From contig NC_088789.1 in the NCBI RefSeq assembly GCF_949628265.1, positions 6,440,886 through 6,504,885 of the forward strand: a stretch of 64,000 nucleotides of DNA. Direction: 5' to 3'. Both the position numbers and the translations under genes were made by a program. How positions within the stretch are numbered: position 1 is the stretch's first letter; every line of letters begins with the position of its first letter. The notes beneath the pieces were generated by a model that saw nothing but the letters and a program-made list of their open reading frames with translations, did not search any database and was not told the origin of the DNA. The stretch is from Cloeon dipterum (taxonomy: Eukaryota > Arthropoda > Insecta > Ephemeroptera > Baetidae). Positions 11,820 through 21,700 of the stretch are shown here, in pieces.

Positions 11820-14232
11820 TCAATAAGAAGTTAGCCAGGTGTGCATGCTGGTGTGCCCAGTTTGATTGAGCGCTAGAAGGTTCGTACGATGTCCAAAAGA
11901 TGATGTGTTGACACAAAGACTAAGTTGCTGCAGACTCCAGACAAGAAGGCGCGTCTCGTGTGACAGGCGGTCCATGTCGCCAGGCGCTAGCATACCAATC
12001 GTGTCCAATTTTTGGTCGACGACGGACATTTGCAGCGGCACAAGCATTTGGTAAGCGGGAAGAGACGCCAGCAGTGGTACGATCACAAGGCATGCCATAG
12101 TGGCCGCTGCATAACTCGCCATGCACGCAACCACGATCTAGAATCAGACAGTTAAAATCGTAAACAAAGGAAAATTAATTTTATCACTGGCAAGGTTTCC
12201 TATTATTTCAAACTGTTGGTATTTCCAGAAATGTACTGTTTATTAAATTGAAATATCGCCAACACTGAGAGATGAAGGAATTTTGTTTACCAGGTAGTGG
12301 TTTATTTACAATCTTGATACAACTGTCGCTTGATTACGAAAAAAATGACATCTCGATCAGTTAATTTTGTCAAGGAGAGCCTGCATACCAAAAGTCACAA
12401 TGATTGGACTAAAATTGCCAATTTTTCAAAAATTTACATGGAAATAGATATTTCACCAACTATCCTAAATAGATGGAAACTCGTCATTGCCCATTTTCTT
12501 CAAATTACATAAAATTTTACACTTCAGATAAAAAAAATAATTTTGTTTGGTATCTGGGGTTTTCTTGTCAGAAGAAAATGGGTATTTCTTCCAGCTTTGT
12601 GAATTGACATTAAATGTATCATTTAAGAGACAGTTCTGATTAAAAAGCATGACTACTATTTTCTTTTACTTAAACAGTTAGTTTTACCTAACAACGTTTA
12701 ATGGGAGTAGTTGGCTAAATAATGCGATCAATACATGTGACAGCAAACAATTTGAACTTACTATATCGATCATGAGTTCAAAAAGGAGAACAAAATTGTG
12801 ACTTGAGCTATTTTGGTTAAATTTTTATTTAATTCAAATTTAAGGCTGTATTGTAGTCTTATTAATAGCAAGTTATGTTCAAAATAGGCGAAAGATAGCC
12901 ACATAGGGTCCAAGCTCCTATTCGGCCACTCGGGCCCCATGTTATCTGCTAAGCGGTGTTTTTGGGGCCTGGTGAGCTCATAGCCCAAGGGATGTGCTGA
13001 GCAGAGATTAAAAAATAGCTGTTTACATTAAAAAAATTAATGTCGCATATAAGTTTGTAAAACACTCTCCACTCTCTCGGCTACCCACATTTCGACGCCT
13101 TAAATCTAAACGGTGGGAAACTATTACAACGCGAATCTGTGGCCCCCTCTGCTTTGATTAAAATTCAAGATTTATTTCCATCAAAATTAATATTTGAGTG
13201 AAATATTGATTAATTACCTGAAGGGCTTGTTGCAAGAACTGGGTCAGTGGCAGTATATCCAAAAGGGCAGCAGTCTCCTCATAAGTGAACCAACCTCGTC
13301 GCAGTCCCTGACGCAGAGACACGGTCCGGTGTAAACGAATTAAAGCAATCCAGAAGTCCTTATCACGCACAAACACTTCCCAATTCTGCAAAATTTATTT
13401 CAAATTGAGTTTAATTTCCAATCGAAAAGATTCAAAATCATAATTTACCAGTGCATTGAGAAACTCGCGTTCCAACTGGCAGAGTGTTTTCTTTTCGAAT
13501 CCAGACAAGTCAGACCAATACCAAGTCTCCACCTCGCTGGTTTCGCCTTCGTCCTGGACAAACTTATTTGCAACCATCTGCAAAAATTAACAATAAATCA
13601 TGTTAATATAAATTAAATTAGTTCCAAAGGAACTGTCCAACCATGGAAACGATGAACAGTTCAGAAGGGGTGACTTCAGCCAGGTACTCCCTGGCCTGCT
13701 TGTCTGAGGCAGTCTTGAGGCGCTCAAGGTAGAGCAGGGCGAGCACGAGCGAACAAGGGTAAATGTTGCCCCGGCACGACTCCCGCACGGCCTCGGGCAG
13801 GTGCAAGCCAGCGAGACGCCGGGCGCCGCAGGTGCTCGTGAAGATTTCCGTGGCTAACTCTGTAGAGCGAAATCAAGGTCATTGCTTCGCTTCAGCGCGC
13901 GCGCTAAAAACTCACCCGCGACGGACTCCACGGCGATCTTGGGCATTTTGTCTTCCATCCACAGCTCCCTGCGCACGTTGCTTAAATACTCTTCTCTCCT
14001 TCGATTCTGCAAGACAAAAGTTTGGCGCGAAATTCAGGCAAAATTCCGCGACGAGCGAGAGATTCTGGAGTCGAAAAAGCCACGACGAGGCACGCCTAAT
14101 GAGCTGCTTTCACCCAAGTCGGAGCGACTCCCGGACGTTTTTCATACGACAAACAAACAAACTCACCCTCGCCTTGCTTCTTTTTGGCCTGTAGCTCCCT
14201 AACTTACGGGGTACGTCGGCGTTGCAGGGCAT
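11820..14232 (-). CDS. CNPPD1: CNPPD1, cyclin-fold membrane protein
   Basis: Six exons join in frame to 329 residues: 14232-14167, 14006-13916, 13859-13642, 13577-13449, 13385-13218 and 12137-11820. The sequence follows the CNPPD1 (cyclin Pas1/PHO80 domain-containing protein 1) consensus. It has a basic N-terminus, the block SCRGNIYPCSLVLALLYLER, then TPSELFIVSM-MVANKFVQDEGE, and RRGWFTYEETAALLDI. The last exon opens with a hydrophobic segment of about 30 residues (IVVACMASYAAATMACLVIV) that should be a membrane span. The cyclin fold (about 50-215) presumably binds a partner kinase, but the role of the protein is poorly known. The C-terminus is shorter than in mammals (about 410 residues). 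The start at 14232 was chosen because the donor GCGAGG|GTGAGT keeps frame with exon 2. A nearer GTAAGT (14207) would not. It is divergent from LRRC57. Confidence 0.9.
12138..13217. other. CNPPD1 last intron carrying a dispersed repeat
   Basis: This 1.08 kb intron is far larger than the other introns of the gene (about 50-160 bp). It is AT-rich. A GC-richer block at about 12904-12975 shares several blocks with 16896-16965 and is listed separately. No exon was seen. Confidence 0.6.
12904..12975. repeat. Dispersed repeat, copy A (in CNPPD1 intron)
   Basis: It shares GGGTCC, CGGCC, CCCATGTTA, GCGGTGTT and GGxCCTGG, in the same order and with similar spacing, with the segment at 16896-16965. The ends are partly complementary (GGGTCC against GGCCT/GGACC), so the unit could fold. 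The family is unknown to me; it may be a short non-autonomous element. Confidence 0.45.
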
Positions 14233-14326
14233 TTTCGGGTATCTTCCTGCTTGTTGTCTGAGTCTGTTTCTGTCTTTCTAGTCTGTCTGTCTGTCTACGG
14301 CGTAAGGCGGTACGACGAGTAAGACG

Positions 14327-14436
14327 ACCGGTTTATTTTTTTTAACCGGTTGTTGAAACAAAGTGCTTGCGTTACCGGTAGAATGGCTGCCTTGTCAATG
14401 CAACCCTCGAGCAAATCGGAAAGTAAAAAACCGGTA
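14327..14436. promoter_or_regulatory. Divergent promoter region with four ACCGGT (Grainyhead-like) sites
   Basis: Four copies of the core ACCGGT lie in 110 bp: ACCGGTTT (14327-14334), AACCGGTT (14344-14351), TACCGGTA (14373-14380) and AACCGGTA (14429-14436). AACCGGTT is the known consensus of the Grainyhead/CP2 family. The region sits 95 bp upstream of the CNPPD1 start and about 480 bp upstream of the LRRC57 start. Two of the sites flank an AT-rich spacer as an inverted pair. A single 6-mer is expected about once per 4 kb, so the clustering is not likely to be chance. Confidence 0.55.
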
Positions 14437-14914
14437 AATTTCAATGTTTAGATAAAATTCCAACATCTGGTTCATTATTCATCTCAATTGCCAACTTAAT
14501 AGTACTAACACGCATTTTACAGCTTTCACTAAGAAAAATCAGTAAAGTTGTTCAATTTTGTGCATTAAACTTTTAATTTTTCTACTAAAAAATTATGAAA
14601 TTAAGTTTCGGTTAAGAAAATTGCACTATTTTAAATAAATAATCACTTCGTGAAGAATGCAAAATATGCGTGGAATGCATTTTAGTTGGTAGAGTAGCCC
14701 TTTAAGAAAAGTGGGTTGGGTCTTGTTTCTAGTTGTGGCCGTTGTGGGCTGAACCAGGCTGAACACAAACTTGACAGATCACAGATCGAAGGGAAAATTT
14801 TGAGGAGTAGAATTTACACAAGTGTTTGAGGTGAGTTTTATTACATAGTTCGAAAATATCATCTTACAGTGTATCGAGTGTATCATAATATTTTTTCGCA
14901 AATTTAAATTCTAG

Positions 14915-15685
14915 ATGGGAAACGCCTATATGAAGCAACACTTGGAAACGGCCACCAAGACGGGGGTCCTGCGAATCTCGTTCAAAAAACTAAATGAAGT
15001 CCCCGAGGAATTAAAACAGTTGGAGAGCAATCTCCGGACACTCGACATGTCTGATAACAAGTTTGCCTCGCTGCCGCCGTGGTTGGGGAATTTTAAAATG
15101 CTGAAGCACCTGACCATCAGCAACAACCGCATAACCAATTTGCCTGAGGAGTTAGGGAAGTTGATTAAACTGGACACATTCGCCGCACATGGCAATAGAA
15201 TCGCATCGCTGCCAGACTCGATATCCGCCCTTAGCAACCTGAAGATCGTCGATCTCAGTGGCAACAAACTGAAAATTTTTCCCTCTGTGTTCAATGGGCT
15301 TAAAAAGCTGAATTCCATAGACCTGTCCAAGAACGAAATTACGGAAGTCACCGAGGAGGCGTGCAAAGACCTGCACGTCGTAGAAATCAATCTTAATCAG
15401 AACCAAGTACCTCTGATTTCAATCAAATTGAATTTTCTCTAACCCTATTTATTTTGCCAGATTTCAAGCATCACGCCAAAGCTAGGAGAGTGTCCTAAAC
15501 TGAGGACTTTGAGGCTGGAGGAGAACTGTCTGCAAATTCCGGTAGTTATTCCACTGATGAGAGACTCGACTATTTCTTTGCTGGCCCTCGAAGGAAATTT
15601 GTTCGACATGAAAGCACTGGCTCATGCGGACGGCTATGAGCAGTACATGGATCGGTACACGGCTGTCAAAAAGAAATTGTACTAA
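14915..15685 (+). CDS. LRRC57: LRRC57, leucine-rich repeat protein
   Basis: Two coding exons (14915-15406 and 15461-15685) give 238 residues, almost the length of vertebrate LRRC57 (239). The start MGNAYMKQHLETATKTGVLR aligns with the conserved MGN...HxETAxKTGV opening. Gly2 is the likely N-myristoylation site, so the protein may attach to membranes. About seven LRR units follow (xLxxLxLSxNxIxxLP type), for example NLRTLDMSDNKFASLP, LKHLTISNNRITNLP and LKIVDLSGNKLKIFP. The end, EGNLFD..., YEQYMDRYTAVKKKLY, matches the family's C-terminal cap. The donor is CAA|GTACCT and the acceptor TTTTGCCAG. A non-coding exon appears to end at GTGTTTGAG|GTGAGT (14830), with its acceptor CTAG directly before the ATG. 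Its molecular function is not established. Confidence 0.93.
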
Positions 15686-17235
15686 CGTCCTGTGTGGCTT
15701 CATTGTTCGCACTTCACAATAACTATGTACTATTTTCAATCGCCACAAACTCCATTATCACTCACCTAAGTGCAGTTTTTGCTTAGTATTTCTAAATAGC
15801 TTAAATTGATAATCAACCACCAATGTCTGTGTGTCAAAAGGCGATGGTTAAAACTTTATTTTCAAACCTTGATAGTAAAAATACCAAAGCGCATATATAT
15901 ATTGGGTTAGATCGTAATTCTAATTTGTTTTTAACTAACCCAATCGATAAGACGAAACCTTCAATTGAGTTTGGATACACAGGGCTGTTATTTAGTAGTG
16001 GGATACGACTGTATGAATTTCTCCTAGTTTTTGTTATTTTTCTTGAGTATGGTCAGTATGATATACTTGACTATTTTCCTCTGTAAAGCTGGCTTGTATG
16101 AATTGTTATTTTATGTTAAGGGATCTTTTTGTGATATGAACCCAATATGAAGCTCTTTTCAAACTCTTGTTTATGAATGATTAAAATTAATTGGAAACAA
16201 ATTTAATACATTTTGTTTGATTATTGGCATGCCTATAATATGTGTGTAACTAAAAACATGGAACGATACATTTTATAAAGTTAAATTTAACAGAATTAAG
16301 AGTGTGGGATTGTCGGCAGCACAGATGATTAATTAGTGTTTTTGAGCCGTTAAAGTAAGAGTTACAGACGTGCAAGGCAAACATATAGAATGCTTTACAT
16401 TATTTGGCTTGAAATTATTCAGTTACAATATTGCTTCAGAAAAACTCATTTATGTACTGCTCGTCGCTTGTTATGTATTATGGGATTGATTAAAATCTTT
16501 TTTGTTACGTGGCTACAATTTTAGGTACTCAGGGTCGCAATTAAAATTCACCGACACTTGGTTACACGATTTTCTCGACGCGAATGTGCCTTTAAATTTA
16601 AAAATGAGAGATAAATAATTTTGTTCCTTTAAATTCCAGTGCGAAATTATTAATAAATCCTTCTAGTCAACGGTCGGCAACCCGTGTAGTTCTAAAAAGT
16701 CGCGTGTTGCATAAACATCATTTTGCAGGCGCTTGAAACAACTTCTTTTTCAACAACTCTAGCCTTATCAAGTATCTAGCAAAGTTTTTTAAGGGAGACG
16801 TGCATATTTAATAAAATATATTTATTTCCAGAGTTCACATGTTTCTTACCTTGCCATTGCAGCTGGTTATAATTAAGGAAAGTGGCCCTTGAGTGGGCTG
16901 GGTCCCTGTGCGGCCTGGTGCGCCCATGTTAATCCGTTCGCGGTGTTAATATATTGGGACCTGGGGTTTCAGCATTCATGCTAGTGCAGTGCGCGACCTT
17001 CCCGGTCCTCGGACAGGGATAAAAAAGAGCAAAAAAAGAAAATTTTGATGTTGCGTCGTGCTTCGTAAGTCTGGACTCTGGACGAGGGAAGACATAAAAA
17101 GTTTAGCGTTTTAATTATTATATATTGATGTGCGCAGGGAAAATTCAGTATACCTGAATACTCGTCATTATCAAAAGGTTTCAAAAAATTTCCTTTGTTT
17201 TTATCATGCAAAGAATTAACCTGGAATGTTTTCAG
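15686..17235. other. Intergenic stretch between LRRC57 and the GPCR remnant
   Basis: It holds the LRRC57 3' untranslated region and AT-rich spacer. An open frame at 15823-16086 has no family resemblance. I searched here for the missing N-terminal exons of the downstream GPCR (ectodomain, TM1-TM2) and saw none. A dispersed repeat copy lies at 16896-16965. Confidence 0.5.
16896..16965. repeat. Dispersed repeat, copy B
   Basis: Partner of the block at 12904-12975, with the same ordered GC-rich words (GGGTCC, CGGCC, CCCATGTTA, GCGGTGTT, GGGACCTGG). The left end reads GGGCTGGGTCCC and the right end GGGACCTGGGG, an imperfect inverted repeat. Confidence 0.45.
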
Positions 17236-18348
17236 CATATTTGACCCAGTTTTCTTCCGCCGTTGCCTTCTTTTGGCTCAATGTCATATGTTTTGATATC
17301 TGCTGGATGTTCAAGTGAGTAAAAACTGCATATTTATTAAATTCCCGTCAAAAATCCAACTGGCGAAAAACTATTAATCCATTTTGAGAAATAAAAGATA
17401 TTCTTATTATAACTGTGCAATTTCATGAATGATAAAAATTTTCCGCAGCCGAGTGCGTACAGCCCGTGGCTCTAAAGCCACAAAAAGCACAAAAAGCTCA
17501 TTATTTACTTTATTTACGCGTGGGGCTGCTCACTACTCCTGCTTGGTAATTTGCATCCTCGTCAGCATGATAGAAACACTGCAGAGTTTCCTGCCCAGAC
17601 CTATTTTCGATGAGAATTTATGCTGGTACAGCTCCAATAAAGAAGGTGAAGGAATTAAAAAGGCAAAATGCTAAAGAAATTTGACGCTCTTATTTAGACA
17701 GGAAAGCGATTATTTTATATTTACTGTATATCGACCGGTCAGCGTGTCAATGTTCGCGAATCTCTGTTTTTTTCGCGCAAACTGCTTGCAGAATAGTTTC
17801 ACTGAAGACAGGGGCAGGTCTGCTTACCAGAAGTGATAGCCAAAGTGGAGGTGACAAGCAACACACACGTGAGTATCAGTCGTTAAAAACATCATAAGTA
17901 TTAAACATGATGTACTTGCGTATTGTTTAATTTAATGAGTTATTAATTATTGTTGGTCATGCTCACATATGAATTTGTTAATTGTTTTTTTACCATATTA
18001 TTGAAAAAGTGGTTGAGGATTCTACCATCTGTAGCTGCGCAATATTAAAATTAAATTAAAAATCCACTTAGATATAGTTAGAAAGTCTCATTTTGTCAAA
18101 GTTAAAAACTAGTAAACTCTTTCGAATTTTTCAGCTTTCTGAAAATGTTTATCTTGATGGGTCTGTCGTGGTTTGTGGAGATGCTGTCCTTCCTGGTTCC
18201 TGAGTACATATTTTTGCTGTACCTAGCCGTCGTGTGCAACACCCTGCAAGGCCTGGCCCTCTTCCTCACATTTGTGTGGAAGCCAAAAGTGCTGCGGATG
18301 CTGCATGAGCAGTTCTCCACAGACAACGAGACGCAAATTTCAATATAA
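17236..18348 (+). pseudogene. Methuselah-like GPCR remnant (TM3-TM7), frame-disrupted
   Basis: Four exon-like segments are visible: 17236-17314, 17449-17645, 17698-17868 and 18135-18348. The first reads SSAVAFFWLNVICFDICWMF, the TM3 signature of methuselah-type (secretin-class) receptors. The second gives ICL2, TM4 and the ECL2 end CWYSSN. The last reads FILMGLSWFVEMLSFL and NTLQGLALF, the TM7 signature. The third should hold TM6, but the recognisable piece (RPVSVSMFANLCFF) lies in a different frame from the sequence on both sides. The switch back falls at a run of seven T (17766-17773 region). The third exon also ends in phase 1, whereas the last exon needs phase 2. The N-terminal ectodomain and TM1-2 are absent. 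The simplest reading is a decayed copy. Base-calling errors or a missing micro-exon are alternatives. AATAAA lies at 18412. Confidence 0.7.
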
Positions 18349-18778
18349 CTGGCAAGTTGCGAAAAATCTATTCCAGTCCTCAGGTGGAAGGTACTTTAGC
18401 CAATTTGTATTAATAAACAAGCATTAATCACTCATAATATCCTGATATATGTGTGCTTTTGTGAAGCCTATGCATAATATGCTGAGTGTGATCTATTGTT
18501 TAAACTTCAGATGTCGCAGTATGTTCTTAAAACTAAATAATTTGTTTCTTAAGTGGGTTAGCCGTGACAAGGGACTTATTCTTTCCCTCAAAACCATGTA
18601 TTATCGCAACCAAATATAGACTTTAAATCCGCACGCTCTCAGAAATAACCGGCAAAAAATGTACTTGTAAAATGCTTCAAAGTATGAATAAAAAATTTTT
18701 ATTGATTTAGACGGAGTAGTTAACTCGTAAATCTTAACTATTTTAAATCTTACAATTAGAATAAAAGGCGTTTTATGC

Positions 18779-21700
18779 TTATTCTCCTCTGCTGGCGATC
18801 GCCTTCAAAACGTTTTGTGGCGTGGCAGGGAGGTCGATTTTCACGTGCTTTTTTGTCACCCCATGGTCCTTCCAAACAGCCGCAATAGCGTTACGTAGGG
18901 CGTACAACACAACGACGCTAACTGTCACTGCAGGCTCTCCAGACGCTGCGAAAATTCATTATTACTGTCGGGAAAAGTATATCTTATTAAATGTCCCGCG
19001 CACCTTTAGTTTGGAGAACTCCTTTGTCATTTGGAGCGTCTTTCCTGAAGTATACCCTGAAATCCTCAGGAATATCTTTAGTTCCTGGGATTTTGTAATC
19101 CTAAAAATTGGTGTTACAGCCGAGTTGCAAATAAATCTAATTTTCTATTTACGCCAGTCCCGGCTGATCTCAGCCTTCCATATTCCGGCTCAAAGACGTA
19201 TCCCTCGCACATCCAGTAGCCCAGGCCCATTACAAACGCTCCTTCGATTTGGCCCACGTCGATTAGAGGGCTTATGCTCCTACCAACGTCTTCTATGATG
19301 TCAACTCGGCTCACCTATATCATCATCATTTTTTAGGATAGATTATTAATTTCTGATGGAGTCAGCTACAAATTGAATTTCAAAGTTTTTCGCCAAGGCA
19401 ATGAATTGGATTTGGAGACTATTTTGAGGCTCTTATACTAACCAGACGTATGTGCCTAAAACTAATTCAACTTTTTCAATATTGGATTTAAAGTAGATAC
19501 TAATTTATCTCATGAAATGCTTTGAGAAGACACGTATTAATAAAGGCAGAAAACTCGCACCAACCTTTTTCTGCCCTGTAAGCACGTCGAGTTCCACCTC
19601 GGCTGCTGCAGCTAGATAAATGTCATAAGCAATAGTTTCCTCGGTCGGCGAGAACATGTAGTTGTAACATAGGTTGACGTGCTTGTTGAAGGCCTCTTGC
19701 ACGATTTGCTGCCACGTCGCACCTTCGCCAATGGTTTTCCTAGTCGGCTCCAGACGTCTGTTGATCTCTTCGCACGCTCTCGTCACCGCCTACAAAAAAG
19801 AAGAAATAAAATCAGGAAAATAAATCTCAGCGCGGCGTGAGATGACATTTATTTCTTGTCTTTTTGCAGCAGCGATGCTAGGTTCTGCAGCCCATTCTAC
19901 CCTACGTAATTTTTGTTAATCAGTTGTTTAGAGACACTTTATTGCTTTGTATTATTTTAAACTGTATATCACTTGTAGGAAGAATAAATATATGAAAGTT
20001 TTTACCAGAGAACAAGTGTCACTGCCGATGCTGGCTGCAGTCACAGACGCGTTCGGCGCAGTTATTGTTGAAACTGCTTCGACTTTGACCAATTCTAGCG
20101 GAATTCCAAGGGCGCTCGCGCAGGCTTGAGCCACCTTTATTCAATTCGAAAAACATTGTTAATCGTTGTGCGAAAAAATCATTTGATAAAGTGATGATAG
20201 TGAGCGAGTTAAGTCAAGCTTCACCTTGGTATTTATTCCTTGGCCCATCTCGACTCCGGCGTGCGTGACCGAGACTGTCCCGTCAGAGTGGTACACGGAC
20301 ACGGTGGCGTGAAAGTTCCCCCACAGGACGAACGGATACTTCAAAGGAAGCACTGCAATGCCCTTCTTCACGAATTTATTTTCCTAAACATTTCAAAATT
20401 CATATCAGTATATATAACATTCTTGATTAAACAATGAACGCTCTTACTCTGTTAAATTTTTCGATTTGGTTTTCTCGGTCGTCATAATTACTCTTTGCTT
20501 TCAAAACGCTCACCATATGCGGGAGCGGGCTTGATTTTTTGTCTTCCTCTGCCAAATTGACCATTCGCACTTCCAGTGGATCGATCCCTAGCTCGACGGC
20601 AACATGTTCCAACACTTCCTCGATGAAGACTACACCCTCGGTCGATCCTGGAACATTTTTGTTTAATTGCAGCAGACAAAAAATGCTAAGATCAAACCTG
20701 GCGCCCGACACCAAGTCGTGGATGCAGTGTCGGTGATGCACTCGACGGGCGTAAGTCGGAAGCGGGAGTTGTCGTATCCACAATCAAAATAAAACTTGAC
20801 CGTTTTGTACAGCAATGGCGAGTCATTCCAGCAGTGGCCGCTGTTTTGGTAAATTGCACTGTCCAAATTGATGATTTTGCCATTTTCAGCAACGTCCACC
20901 TGACCGACAACTCGAGTTTAGAAAAACTAATTAATAATTCTCTGATCGCTACCGTATATTCCGTTTTCAAAGCCGCCCTGCCGCCTAGCAGCCGCATGTT
21001 GTCCTTAAGGTCCAACACCATCCTGACAGGTTTTTTCAGAGCGTTGGCAGCCACGGCACAAGCGGCTGCCACGTGCGTTGCTCGTGTGATCTTGCTACCA
21101 AAACCGCCACCAAGTCTCCGAACAGAAACTTGAATCCTAAATAAAAGTACGGTTTCCTATATTAAATTTCGTTTTAAACGACATTAATGCAGGTATTCTA
21201 GAATTTCTTAATATTTATATTATTTTATTCGCTATTTTTTTTTTATAAAAAGCCCAGTGTGTCGCTAAACATACGTGTTTGCAGGGGTTTCTAGTATCGC
21301 AGACAACGCAGCTTGCACCATATCAGGCCATTGAGTGGCGCTGTAAACTTTCATCCTGTTTTCCTCCGGAACGCAGAGGCACGTTTGTTGTTCAATCGAG
21401 AAGTGGAACTGATTGCCAATCTGACAAAAATACATTTTTTAACAGTTCATCTTTCCGCTCGTCAGAATACTTACTTCCATTGATCCCGATATTGTTTTAT
21501 GAACACGATCCGTCTCTGAAATACATTTTTTAACATCATTTCACAGTTAATTGAGAAGGAAATAGAGAATTCGTGTCACGCAGGTTGCATAATCATTCAG
21601 GTTTCAATAAATCTTTGCGTACTTTTGTCGTTCTCTGCTCTGCCTTTCACAGGACCGATTTTCACGTGTTCTTCCCCAGCTTTGCGTGCTTGATCAATGG

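Noticed and set aside
15823..16086. Hydrophobic 87-codon frame after LRRC57
   Set aside because: It lies in the 3' untranslated region, shows no family resemblance and has no promoter.
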